A DNA stretch of 64,000 nucleotides from Gemmatimonadota bacterium (GTDB taxonomy: Bacteria > Gemmatimonadota > Gemmatimonadetes > Gemmatimonadales > Gemmatimonadaceae): positions 248,001 through 312,000 of the forward strand of contig JAQBPX010000015.1 of assembly GCA_028287305.1 (NCBI GenBank), in the 5' to 3' direction. Below the pieces are notes generated by a model. That model ran no database searches and had not been told where the DNA came from. It saw nothing but the letters and a program-made list of their open reading frames with translations. Positions 25,835-36,052 of this stretch are shown piece by piece. Position 1 is the stretch's first letter. Each line of letters begins with the position of its first letter. A program made the translations under genes and the position numbers.

Positions 25835-27177
25835 CTAGGCGCCGACCGTCTCGGCGCCGGCCAGCTCGCCCGCGGGCAGCTCGGCCACGTTGAAGCGCGC
25901 GAGCGTGATCGCCTCGAGCTCGTCGCGCACGGAAGGCTGCTCGAGCGTCTCGATCACGTCGGCCGCGAAGGCATACGTGAGCAGCCGGCGCGCGAGCTCG
26001 TTCCCCACGCCGCGGCTCTTCATGTAGAACAGCGACACCTGGTCCAGCTGCCCCACCGTGGCGCCGTGCGTGCACTTCACGTCGTCGGCAAAGATCTCGA
26101 GCTGCGGCTTGGCGTCGATCTGCGCGCGCTCGCTGAGCAGCAGCACCTTGTTGGTCTGCTTGCCGTCGGTCTTCTGCGCCTCGGGGTGCACGTACACCTT
26201 GCCGTTGAACACGCCATGGCTCTGCGCGTCCAGCACGCCCTTGTACAGCTCTCGGCTGTAGCAGTTGGGCTCGCGGTGCACGATAAGCGTCTGGTGGTCG
26301 CCGTGCTGCGCATCGTCCAGCATGTAGAGTCCGTTCAGCGTGGCGCCGCACCCCTCGCCCGCGAGCAGCGTGTACACGTTCGTCCGCGAGAGCTGTGCGC
26401 CCGTGGCGAACGAGAAGGAGAAGTAATGGCTATCGCGCGCCTGCTCCACCTGGATGGTGCCGACGTGAAAGGCCCGTGCGCTCTCGCGCTGGATCTTGTA
26501 GTGGTGCAGCGTTGCGCCTTGCGCCACGCTCACCTCGGTCACCGCGTTCGTGAAGTACGTGGCCGACCCGACCGACACGTAGCTCTCGATCACCGTGGCC
26601 CTCGAGTTCGCGTCGCTCACGATGAGGTTGCGCGGGTGCGTCATCCCCTTCGCGGCGTGCGGGTCGGTGACGTACACCAGGTGGATCGGGCGCGTCAGCT
26701 CGACGTCCTTCTCGATGTGCACCACCGACCCATCGAGCATGAACGCGCTGTTCAGCGCCGAGAACGCCTGCGTCTCCGCATCCACCTGCGTGCCGATTCG
26801 CGACACCAGCTCCGGTGCGTCCACGTACGCCTTCGCCAGCGGCATCACCGTCACGCCCGCGGGCAGCTCGGCGATGGTCGACAGCTCCGGCGCGAAGCGG
26901 CCGTTCACGAACACCAGCGCGTACCAGTCGTTCGGGCAGAACAGGTACTGCTCGATGTGCGTCTTGCGCACGTCGCCGCTCGCTTCCACCAGCATGGTGA
27001 AGTCGTGCTCGGCGATCGGCGACACGGAGGTGAAGTGCCAGTCCTCGTTGCGCGTGGTGGGGAAGCCGAGCGCCGCGAAGCGCTCGATTCCCTTCCGGCG
27101 CAGCTCGGACACGTGCGCCGGCGCCGCTGCGGCCTGGTGGGCCGAGAAGCGCGCGAAGGACTCCTGGTAACCGGTGG

Positions 27178-27181
<4 letters not shown>
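25835..27181 (-). CDS. sufD: Fe-S cluster assembly protein SufD
   Basis: 448 residues, starting from GTG at 27181 that overlaps the sufC stop. The C-terminal two thirds form the right-handed beta-helix shared by SufB and SufD: LYMLDDAQHGDHQTLIVHREPNCYSRELYKGVLD and GVFNGKVYVHPEAQKTDGKQTNKVLLLSERAQIDAKPQLEIFADDVKCTHGATVGQLD. The HGATVG histidine lies at the SufB-SufD interface where clusters form. It is 13 bases upstream of sufU and works in the SufBC2D complex. Confidence 0.96.
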
Positions 27182-27933
<752 letters not shown>

Positions 27934-27962
27934 GTCGTTCAGTCCAGTATGAAGAGCCGGCG

Positions 27963-29396
<1,434 letters not shown>

Positions 29397-29520
29397 GCCG
29401 CGGTGCCCTCTTTCCGTGCAAAGCGTTGGGCCGCATCACGTTGGCGGTCCGTAGGGCCTTCCGGGAACGTCCCGAAAAGTCCAAGCAGATAAAATTAGTC
29501 GGAAATGCCGGGGAAGGACA

Positions 29521-29555
29521 GGGAGGCGGGAAGTGGGGGGCTGGGGGGCTGGGGA
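29521..29555. repeat. G-run tract with quadruplex potential
   Basis: The plus strand has runs of three to six G separated by one to four bases (GGGGGGCTGGGGGGCTGGGG). A closely similar tract is at 35896-35924. Four or more G runs make a G-quadruplex possible; both tracts lie just outside gene ends. Confidence 0.6.
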
Positions 29556-29567
29556 TAGCCAGGGCGA

Positions 29568-30077
29568 CTACCGGCGACCCAGCAGCACCAGCGTCACAAG
29601 CGCCATCAGCAGCACCACGATGCCGAGGTAGAGCTTGATCGAGAGAATCGGGCGCTGGCGGCCGAAACCGTCCAGCGTGAGGCGCTCCCGGATCTCGGTG
29701 GTCTCGCGGGTGAAGGCCGCATTCGACACCGATGCGTGGGTGGCGGGCGTGATCCCCTCCGGCAGCTCCTTCTTCGTGAAGCGGAGCCGGGTGGCCGCGA
29801 CCTCTATGACGTCGCCCTCCGCCAGCATGGTCGGCCCACCCACCTGGCGCCCGTTGAGTCGCGTGCCGCTCGAGCCCATGGCGTGGAGCACCCAGGCGCC
29901 GCCCTCGCAGCGAATCTCGGCGTGGCGGCGCGAGGCGGTCGCGTCACGCACCACCACCTCACTCGAGGCGTCGCGACCGATCCTCAGGGGCACCTCGGTG
30001 AGCAGGTACGCGGAGCTCCAGCGGTCCTCCACGAGGTGCGCCGTGGAGCAAGCCTCGGCCTCCGCGCCCTGCGTCAT
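29568..30077 (-). CDS. FHA domain protein with C-terminal membrane anchor
   Basis: 169 residues. An FHA domain spans about 15-100, with the phosphothreonine-binding signature LRIGRDASSEVVVRDATASRRHAEIRCEG and GTRLNG. A linker follows, then one membrane segment at the C-terminus (LYLGIVVLLMALVTLVLLGRR). FHA domains read Ser/Thr phosphorylation, so a Ser/Thr kinase elsewhere is implied. Its ATG overlaps the stop of the molybdenum hydroxylase FAD-subunit gene (ATGA), a surprising coupling that may be fortuitous. Confidence 0.9.
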   Translation of the reverse strand: MTQGAEAEACSTAHLVEDRWSSAYLLTEVPLRIGRDASSEVVVRDATASRRHAEIRCEGGAWVLHAMGSSGTRLNGRQVGGPTMLAEGDVIEVAATRLRFTKKELPEGITPATHASVSNAAFTRETTEIRERLTLDGFGRQRPILSIKLYLGIVVLLMALVTLVLLGRR

Positions 30078-31069
30078 GCGCCGAGCTCCCGCATGGCATC
30101 GCGGAGGAGCGACTCCGCCAGCGCCACCTTGTAGCTGTTCTTCGAGAGCGGCTCGGCGTCGTACATGGCGCGCTGGGCGAGGGCGCTCATGGAGTCCTCG
30201 TCCAGGCCACCGCTGGCGATGTCCTCTTCCACGGAGCTGTTCACGCGATAGGGGCGCGGGGCCACGCCACCCATGAAGAGCCTGACGTCGCCGTCAGTGC
30301 GACGAACGGCCGCGATGCTCACGAGCGCGAAGTCCCAGGCGTCGCGCTGCATCAGCTTGCGGTAGAGCTGGCGACCGCCGGCCGAGTGGGCGGGCAGTTC
30401 GATTGCGACGATGAACTCATCGTCGGCCAGCACGGTCTCGCGGCCGAGGCGCTCGCTCGGCAGCACGTAGAAATCGGCGATGTGAACGCGACGCGAGCCC
30501 GCCGGCCCGGCGACCTCGATCACCGCCTCGAGGGCGGAGAGCGCGACGGCGGGGTCGCTTGGGTGCACGATGAAGCACGGGCCGCCATCGAGGATGGCGA
30601 GGTACTGGTTCTCGCCGTCGCGCGCGGGGCAGCTGTCGCCGCCGTTCTTGTGGCAGGGCACTGCGCGGCGCAGGTACCAGCAGCGCGGGCGCTGGCAGAG
30701 GTTGCCGCCCAGGGTGCCCATGTTGCGGAGCGCGGGAGTCCCGACCGCGGCGCACGCCTGCGCGAGTGCGGGAAAGTGCGCGTTGACGCGTGCGTCGTTC
30801 GCGAGGGTGTCGATCCGGGTGGCGGCGCCGATGCGGAGCGCGCCGCCGGGGAGCGCGGTGATCGTGTCGCCTTCGGGGATCGAGCGGAGGTCGACCAGGA
30901 GGCCGGCGTGCTCGAGGCCCTCCTCGAGGCTCACGAGCAGGTCGGTGCCGCCGCCGAGCGGGCGCGCGTCGCTGGCGGCGAGCAGCGAGCTCGCATCGGC
31001 AACGGAGGTGGCGCGGTGGTAGCGGAAGGGCGTCTGCGACACGGGGCGTGGGGTGGGCGGCGACTGCAA
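30074..31069 (-). CDS. Molybdenum hydroxylase FAD-binding subunit (YagS/PaoB-like)
   Basis: 331 residues. The N-terminal FAD-binding domain has PLGGGTDLLVSLEEGL and GTPALRNMGTLGGNLCQRP; the C-terminal CO-dehydrogenase flavoprotein domain ends near DEDSMSALAQRAM. The cysteine-rich insert RCWYLRRAVPCHKNGGDSCPARDGENQY is the extra [4Fe-4S]-binding loop known in PaoB/YagS and related flavin subunits. The enzyme class oxidises purines, aldehydes or aromatic acyl-CoA at a molybdenum centre. Its partner subunits lie 1.75 kb away at 32820-35578, separated by three unrelated genes. Confidence 0.92.
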   Translation of the reverse strand: MQSPPTPRPVSQTPFRYHRATSVADASSLLAASDARPLGGGTDLLVSLEEGLEHAGLLVDLRSIPEGDTITALPGGALRIGAATRIDTLANDARVNAHFPALAQACAAVGTPALRNMGTLGGNLCQRPRCWYLRRAVPCHKNGGDSCPARDGENQYLAILDGGPCFIVHPSDPAVALSALEAVIEVAGPAGSRRVHIADFYVLPSERLGRETVLADDEFIVAIELPAHSAGGRQLYRKLMQRDAWDFALVSIAAVRRTDGDVRLFMGGVAPRPYRVNSSVEEDIASGGLDEDSMSALAQRAMYDAEPLSKNSYKVALAESLLRDAMRELGA

Positions 31070-31092
31070 GCTGGCGCGGGACGGTGGAACGC

Positions 31093-31121
31093 AAAAGGGG
31101 CGGACCCGGTAGGTCCGCCCC
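31093..31121 (-). terminator. Rho-independent terminator for the 31142-31339 gene
   Basis: A perfect 10-bp stem (GGGGCGGACC with GGTCCGCCCC) and 5-base loop, followed on the minus strand by TTTT, lies 21 bases after the stop of the small membrane protein. It separates that gene from the FAD-subunit gene downstream. Confidence 0.8.
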
Positions 31122-31141
31122 CTGGTCGGTCGCGCGAGCGG

Positions 31142-31339
31142 CTAGTGCTCGGCCGGGGTGGTGGTGCCGGCGGCGTGGAAGCTGGTGTTGGTGGGGTGCA
31201 GGTAGGTCTTCTTGTGGATGATCGTCACCGTCACGATGCAGGCGATCGCGAGGAGGATCACGCCGCTCGCGATGGGCCAGCCGGCATCGGTGTCGGCGGG
31301 GGCGAAGCGGTCTTGGTGCTCGTTCGGGGAATGTGACAT
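31142..31339 (-). CDS. Small single-span membrane protein, unknown
   Basis: 65 residues: a polar N-terminus (MSHSPNEHQDRFAPADTDAGW), one membrane segment (ASGVILLAIACIVTVTIIHK) and a short polar tail rich in Thr and His. No family is recognised. The clean terminator straight after its stop supports it being a real gene. It sits between the two blocks of the molybdenum hydroxylase without an obvious link to them. Confidence 0.6.
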   Translation of the reverse strand: MSHSPNEHQDRFAPADTDAGWPIASGVILLAIACIVTVTIIHKKTYLHPTNTSFHAAGTTTPAEH

Positions 31340-31497
31340 GTCGGGAAACTAAGAGCTGGGTATCTCGACCGGGAGGGAGGCCGGAAGGCCTGAGGGCCGG
31401 AAGGTTCGAGCAGGGATTCGGAAGCGGGCGCCTGCGGCTCCCGATTGGGTGGTTCGGGGGCGTTGCCCACGGCTGATGAAGGGCGTCATTCCCGCAG

Positions 31498-32142
31498 ATG
31501 CGACCTCGCCTGTTCTTCCCCCTAGTGCTCGTCCTCGGCGCCTGCGCCCATCGCGGAATCACGGTGATTCCGTCTGGGGCGCCCGTTCCCGCTCCGGTCG
31601 TGGCACCTGCTCCGGCTCCCGCGGGGACCTCGGCCTCCGCGGCGGCGGTCGACCTCGCATACGCCGAGTCGCGCGCGCTGGTGGTGCCGGTGGCGGGAAT
31701 CCGTCGCGAGAAGCTGCGTGACAGCTTCGAGGAGGGGCGCGACCTGGGCGTTCGCGTCCACCATGCCATGGACATCCTGGCCCCGCGCAACACGCCCATC
31801 CTGGCCGCTGACGACGGTCGCGTCGTGCGGCTCAGCAACAGCGCGCTGGGTGGCATCAGCATCTACGCGGTGGATCCGGAGACGCGGCTGGTCTACTACT
31901 ACGCGCACCTCGAGCGCTACGCCGATTCGCTCCACGTGGGGCAGGTGCTGGCGCGCGGCGACACGATCGGCTTCGTGGGCACCACGGGCAACGCGCCGAA
32001 GGACACGCCGCACCTGCACTTCCAGGTGATGCGCATGCCCGCCGACCACAAGGGATGGAACGGCGAGCCGATCAACCCGTTCCTGCTGCTCAGGCCGGAC
32101 TCGCGCAACGCCACGTCAGCGGCTGCCGGGCATACGCCCTAG
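31498..32142 (+). CDS. M23 family metallopeptidase lipoprotein (LytM domain)
   Basis: 214 residues with lipoprotein signal LFFPLVLVLGAC. After a Pro/Ala linker (about 25-50) comes the peptidase domain: VHHAMDILAPRNTPILAADDGRVV with the HxxxD zinc ligands, then HLHFQVM supplying the second H-X-H pair. LytM/M23 enzymes cut peptidoglycan cross-bridges. The catalytic residues appear intact, so it may be active rather than an EnvC-like regulator. It is followed by a 7-bp tandem repeat and the YhbY gene. Confidence 0.92.
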   Translation: MRPRLFFPLVLVLGACAHRGITVIPSGAPVPAPVVAPAPAPAGTSASAAAVDLAYAESRALVVPVAGIRREKLRDSFEEGRDLGVRVHHAMDILAPRNTPILAADDGRVVRLSNSALGGISIYAVDPETRLVYYYAHLERYADSLHVGQVLARGDTIGFVGTTGNAPKDTPHLHFQVMRMPADHKGWNGEPINPFLLLRPDSRNATSAAAGHTP

Positions 32143-32148
32143 GTTTAG

Positions 32149-32241
32149 GTACTGAGTACTGAGTACTGAGTACTGAGTACTGAGTACTGAGTACTGAGTA
32201 CTGAGTACTGAGTACTGAGTACTGAGTACTGAGTACTGAGT
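32149..32241. repeat. 7-bp tandem repeat array, unit GAGTACT, about 13 copies
   Basis: The unit repeats without visible interruption through about 93 bases. Each unit contains the palindrome AGTACT, so the array can fold on itself and cross-pair between strands. It lies between the M23 stop at 32142 and the YhbY start at 32267. It is a microsatellite-like tract likely to vary in length between strains and could alter spacing to the YhbY promoter. Confidence 0.97.
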
Positions 32242-32266
32242 TGCCAAAGTCCAAAGCCCAAAGCCC

Positions 32267-32572
32267 ATGCTCACGTCCAAGCAGCGCGCCGAGCTGCGCG
32301 CCGAAGCGCATCACCTGAACGCGACCGTGCACATCGGTCACCAGGGGCTCACGCCCGCGCTCAAGAAGTCCCTCGACGACGCGCTCCGCACGCACGAGCT
32401 GGTGAAGGTCGCGCTCAACAAGAGCATCGACATCCCGGCGAAGGAGGCGGCCAGCGACCTGGCCGAGCGCTGCAAGGCCGACGTGGTGCAGGTGATCGGC
32501 AAGACGGCCACGCTGTACAAGCACAATCCGCAGATCGAGCGGAAGAAGGGGGACTTGCCGCCGTGGCGGTAA
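32267..32572 (+). CDS. yhbY: YhbY family RNA-binding protein (CRM domain)
   Basis: 101 residues, nearly all a CRM domain: MLTSKQRAELRAEAHHLNATVHIGHQGLTPALKKSLDDALRTHELVKVAL, then DLAERCKADVVQVIGKTATLYKHNP. The GxxG loop is represented by IGHQG. In E. coli YhbY associates with pre-50S ribosomal particles. It is monocistronic, preceded by the tandem repeat and followed by a gene-free, strongly structured stretch. Confidence 0.93.
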   Translation: MLTSKQRAELRAEAHHLNATVHIGHQGLTPALKKSLDDALRTHELVKVALNKSIDIPAKEAASDLAERCKADVVQVIGKTATLYKHNPQIERKKGDLPPWR

Positions 32573-32641
32573 GTCAGGTCAGCCGTCTGCAGGGAGAGCG
32601 GTCTGTGGTTTGTGGTCTGTGGATTCGGACATGATGAGGAG

Positions 32642-32668
32642 GCGGGGCCGCGCTCAGCGCGGCCCCGC
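32642..32668. terminator. Strong GC hairpin after YhbY gene
   Basis: GCGGGGCCGCGCT and AGCGCGGCCCCGC pair over 13 bp with a single central base, followed by TCTGTCAGTGG. It lacks a T tract, so rho-independent activity is uncertain, but it is the strongest short hairpin in this gap. Confidence 0.5.
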
Positions 32669-32801
32669 TCTGTCAGTGGTTCACAGTTGACTCGGAACTG
32701 ATGACGAAGCGGCGGCGAAGGCCGCCGCTACCTTGTCATTGCTCAGGCCACAGACCACAGGCCACAGTCCTGCAGTACCGGTAGAGGGAGATATCGACCG
32801 G

Positions 32802-32829
32802 CAGGTCCCTCGCTGACGCTCAGGACGAC
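32802..32829 (-). repeat. REP-like motif, copy 1, overlapping a stop codon
   Basis: On the minus strand this reads GTCGTCCTGAGCG(T)CAGCGAGGGACCTG and matches 35956-35982 at nearly every position. It contains the TGA stop of the molybdenum-subunit gene, so the last few codons of that gene come from the repeat. Confidence 0.75.
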
Positions 32830-35117
32830 TGCAAGGCCCCCAGCACCCTCCACGGCGTCAGCGGGATTTCCAGGCACTCCACCCCCAGCGCGCACCGCAC
32901 GGCATTCGCGATCGCCGGCGCCGTGGGAATGATCGGCGGCTCGGCCACTCCCTTCACGCCGACGTGATTCGCCACCACGTCCGACCCTGCCACGAAGAAC
33001 GCCTCGATCACCGGCACGTCGCCGATCGTCGGCACCTTGTAGTCGTGTGACGTGGGATTCATCGGCAGCCCGAGCCGCTCATCGAGCACGCGCTCCTCGA
33101 ACAGCGCGTAGCCCACGCCCTGGATGATCCCGCCCTCAAGCTGGCTCTCCGCCAGCGTGGGGTTGAGGATGCGCCCCGAGTCGTGCGCGCTCACGATGCG
33201 CAGCACGCGCACGCGGCCCGTGTCGACGTCAACTTCAACTTCCGCGAACTGCGCCGCGAAGGCGGAGATTGCAGTCTTCTCGGGATTGGGCCCGCGGCTG
33301 CCCTGACCGATGATCATGACGTCACCGAGCTTTCGCCCCACCTGCGCAAAGGTGAGCGACTTCTCCTCCCCGAGCACCGTGATCAGCGAGTCGCGCGACT
33401 CCAGCTGGTCGGGCTCCACGCCGAGCATCCCACTCGCAGCCTCGAACAACCGCTCGCGCGCTTCCTCCGCGGCCACGCGCACCGCGGGCGCCACGCTCGC
33501 GGTGGTGATCGAGCCCCAGGAGTTCGACGCGAAGGGCAGCCGCTCGGTGTCACCGAGCACGGTGCGACAGTCGCCGAGCTTCGCGCCGAGTGTCTCGGCC
33601 GCCACCTGCGCGAACACAGTGCGCGCGCCGGTGCCCAGGTCCTGTGCGCCGGTGAGCACCTCGATCGTTCCATCCGGGTTGATGCGCACCGTCGCATACG
33701 CGGGCGGTCCGCCGCCAGCACTCCATATCTGCGACGCCACGCCCACGCCGCGCCTCAGGCGCGACGATGACGACTGCTTGGCGCAACTCGCGCGATGCGC
33801 CTCCCACCCGAACTGCTCGGCACCCTGCGCGTAGCACTCGCGCAAGCGCTTGAGCGAGTAGGGACGATCCTGCACCTGGTCGCGCGCCGCATGGTTGTGC
33901 ACGCGCAGCGCCAGCGGGTCCATGTGCAGCTCGTGCGCGAGCGCGTCGAGGGCGCACTCGAGGCCGAACGCGCCCTCGGTGTGCCCGGGTGCGCGGAAGC
34001 TCGACATCGCCGACGTGTTCATGTACACGAACGTCTCGCGCGTCTCGACGTTTTCGCACGCATACATCTCGTGATAGAACTTGCCTGGACCGCCCTGCCA
34101 CCCGCCGATGCCGAGCGGGATCGTCGCGTCGAGCTGGATGGCGGTGAGCGTGCCATCGCGCTTCGCGCCGAGCGTCACGCGCTGGATGGTGGCGGGACGG
34201 TTGCCCGCGTCGAGCTGCTCGCCCTCGCGATCCCAGATGCAGCGCACGGGGCGCTCGAGCTTTCGCGAGAGCGCCACGGCGATCGCGGCCGCGGTGCTCG
34301 CCCCGTTCTTCGCGCCGAATCCGCCGCCCATGTAGTTCTTGATCACGCGCACGTGCGAGAGCGGCAGCTTGAACTCCGCCGCCAGGTCGGCGCGCGTGTT
34401 GAAGATCCCCTGCGTGCTCTCGTACACCGTCACCTGCTCGCCCACCCACTCGGCCACCGCGCCATGCGGCTCCATGGCCGTGTGCAGCGCGACGGGTGTT
34501 CGGTACTCGCGCGTGATGGTGACGTCGGCAGCGGCGAGGCCCGCGTGAACGTCACCGCGCTTCGAGACCTTCGGCATGTTGCGCGGCGTGTTGCCGTTGG
34601 GCTTCACCTTCGGCGCATCCGTCGCGAGCGCCTGCGCGGGAGTGGACACGGGCGCTTCCGACTCGTACGTCATGCGCACGAGGCCCAGGGCGCGATGCGC
34701 GACGTCGGCACTTTCGGCGCAGATCGCGGCGAGTGGCTGGCCCGCGTAGTGGATGCGCTGGTCGAAGAGCTGCACGCCGTCGCGGCGGATGCCGGGCACG
34801 TCACCGAGCGTGAGCACGTCGCTTACGCCGGCGAGCGCGAGCGCGGCGGTGAAGTCGATCTCCGTCACCTGGCCGCGCGCGATCGGCGAGCGCAGCACCA
34901 CCGCGTGCAACATGCCGGCCAGCTGGACGTCGGCGGTGTAGCGCGCCTGTCCGGTGACCTTCTCGAGTGCGTCCATGCGCTGCGCGCGGAGGCCCACCAC
35001 ATGGAGGTCGGCGTCGTCGCCCCATGGCTCGGGGCTGCGCGAAGGCATCTCGACGATCTTCGTCTCGACGCGTCCCTCGACCTCCACCTGCGTGGTGACG
35101 AACCGCTTTGCGCTCAC
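32820..35117 (-). CDS. Molybdenum hydroxylase, molybdopterin-binding large subunit
   Basis: 765 residues of the xanthine dehydrogenase/aldehyde oxidase family. An N-terminal hammerhead domain (RMDALEKVTGQARYTADVQLAGMLHAVVLRSPIARG) is followed by the two Moco-binding domains, with GGGFGAKNGASTAAAIAVALSRKLERPVRCIWDREG, SSFRAPGHTEGAFGLE and GAQDLGTGARTVFAQVAAE. A catalytic Glu is expected near the C-terminus (GVKGVAEPPIIPTAPAIANAVR). The length fits three-subunit enzymes such as YagR/PaoC. It overlaps the 2Fe-2S subunit gene by ATGA. No Moco sulfurase or chaperone (XdhC/PaoD) is nearby. Substrate cannot be told. Confidence 0.93.
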   Translation of the reverse strand: MSAKRFVTTQVEVEGRVETKIVEMPSRSPEPWGDDADLHVVGLRAQRMDALEKVTGQARYTADVQLAGMLHAVVLRSPIARGQVTEIDFTAALALAGVSDVLTLGDVPGIRRDGVQLFDQRIHYAGQPLAAICAESADVAHRALGLVRMTYESEAPVSTPAQALATDAPKVKPNGNTPRNMPKVSKRGDVHAGLAAADVTITREYRTPVALHTAMEPHGAVAEWVGEQVTVYESTQGIFNTRADLAAEFKLPLSHVRVIKNYMGGGFGAKNGASTAAAIAVALSRKLERPVRCIWDREGEQLDAGNRPATIQRVTLGAKRDGTLTAIQLDATIPLGIGGWQGGPGKFYHEMYACENVETRETFVYMNTSAMSSFRAPGHTEGAFGLECALDALAHELHMDPLALRVHNHAARDQVQDRPYSLKRLRECYAQGAEQFGWEAHRASCAKQSSSSRLRRGVGVASQIWSAGGGPPAYATVRINPDGTIEVLTGAQDLGTGARTVFAQVAAETLGAKLGDCRTVLGDTERLPFASNSWGSITTASVAPAVRVAAEEARERLFEAASGMLGVEPDQLESRDSLITVLGEEKSLTFAQVGRKLGDVMIIGQGSRGPNPEKTAISAFAAQFAEVEVDVDTGRVRVLRIVSAHDSGRILNPTLAESQLEGGIIQGVGYALFEERVLDERLGLPMNPTSHDYKVPTIGDVPVIEAFFVAGSDVVANHVGVKGVAEPPIIPTAPAIANAVRCALGVECLEIPLTPWRVLGALQSS

Positions 35118-35578
35118 GGCTCCGCCCGCATCATCTCAGCGGCCTGCATCACGGCGCGCACGAGCTTGGGGTAGGTGCCGCAGCGACAGAGGTTGCCGCT
35201 GAGTGCGACGCGTACGTCGTCTTCGCTCGGACGCGGAGTGCGCGCGATGAGGGCCGCCGCGGCGAGCAGCTGTCCCGGCGTGCAGAAGCCGCACTGCAGG
35301 GCGTCCTGCTCGATGAAGGCCTGCTGCAGGGGATGCAGCGCGTCGGCTCGGCCCAGCCCTTCTATGGTAGTAACGGCCGAGTCGGCGCAGCCGGCGGCGA
35401 GGGTCAGGCAGGAATAGGCGGCGCGGCCGTCGATCAGCACCGTGCAGGCGCCGCACTCCCCGCGGGCGCAGCCCTCCTTGGTGCCGGTGAGCTGGAGGCG
35501 CTCGCGAATGACCGCGAGGAGGGTCTCGTGGTCGCCCGCCGGGACATCCCTGGGAACGCCGTTGATGGTGAGGCGCAT
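35114..35578 (-). CDS. Molybdenum hydroxylase, (2Fe-2S)-binding small subunit
   Basis: 154 residues. The N-terminal plant-type ferredoxin domain has GCARGECGACTVLIDGRAAYSCL; the C-terminal four-helix domain has QCGFCTPGQLLAAAAL and LSGNLCRCGTYPKLVRAV. Together they hold the two [2Fe-2S] clusters that pass electrons from the Mo centre to FAD. It is the first gene of the pair, transcribed leftward into the large subunit, and is divergent from the ferredoxin gene at 35628. Confidence 0.95.
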   Translation of the reverse strand: MRLTINGVPRDVPAGDHETLLAVIRERLQLTGTKEGCARGECGACTVLIDGRAAYSCLTLAAGCADSAVTTIEGLGRADALHPLQQAFIEQDALQCGFCTPGQLLAAAALIARTPRPSEDDVRVALSGNLCRCGTYPKLVRAVMQAAEMMRAEP

Positions 35579-35627
35579 TCGGTTATCTTAGCTGGGTCCC
35601 ATCCTCCGCGGCAATTTTCGAGGCACC

Positions 35628-35891
<264 letters not shown>

Positions 35892-35895
35892 GAGT

Positions 35896-35924
35896 CAGGG
35901 GCGCGGGGGCTGGGGGGCTGGGGA
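35896..35924. repeat. G-run tract after ferredoxin gene
   Basis: GGGGGCTGGGGGGCTGGGG resembles the tract at 29521-29555, again just beyond a gene end. It may form a G-quadruplex in the transcript. Confidence 0.55.
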
Positions 35925-35955
35925 CTGCAAAGCCCAGTCATCCCGAGCCTAGCCT

Positions 35956-35982
35956 GTCATCCTGAGCGCAGCGAGGGACCTG
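35956..35982 (+). repeat. REP-like motif, copy 2
   Basis: GTCATCCTGAGCGCAGCGAG followed by GGACCTG matches the copy at 32802-32829 read on the other strand. A degenerate partial copy (GTCATCCCGAGC) lies just before it at 35937-35948. Short motifs of this form occur dispersed in gaps of many bacterial genomes. Confidence 0.75.
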
Positions 35983-36007
35983 CCGTTGCCGTTGCAGTTG
36001 CCCGTCA

Positions 36008-36032
36008 CGGGAAGCGACCTGGTCGCTTCCCG
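36008..36032 (+). terminator. Hairpin terminator between ferredoxin and HAD genes
   Basis: CGGGAAGCGACC pairs with GGTCGCTTCCCG (12 bp, minimal loop) and is followed by TTTCCATTT on the plus strand. It lies 117 bases beyond the ferredoxin stop and ends 20 bases before the HAD start. Confidence 0.65.
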
Positions 36033-36052
36033 TTTCCATTTGATCCAGAGAA

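Larger units (their letters stand above)
32598..32829. other. Gene-free stretch with nested inverted repeats
   Basis: Between the convergent YhbY and molybdenum-subunit genes. The outer arms are a purine-poor GGTCTGTGGTTTGTGGTCTGTGG at 32600-32622 and a near reverse complement at 32746-32770. Within lie a perfect 13-bp hairpin (32642-32668) and a second hairpin at 32701-32739 (AAGCGGCGGC with GCCGCCGCT). A REP-like motif closes the right end. The region may be a double terminator plus a small mobile element. Confidence 0.6.

Noticed and set aside
29430-29520. IscR- or Rrf2-type operator upstream of sufB
   Set aside because: The AT-rich patch is suggestive but has no convincing dyad symmetry.
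32149-32241. CRISPR-like array
   Set aside because: Units are 7 bp with no spacers; this is a simple tandem repeat.
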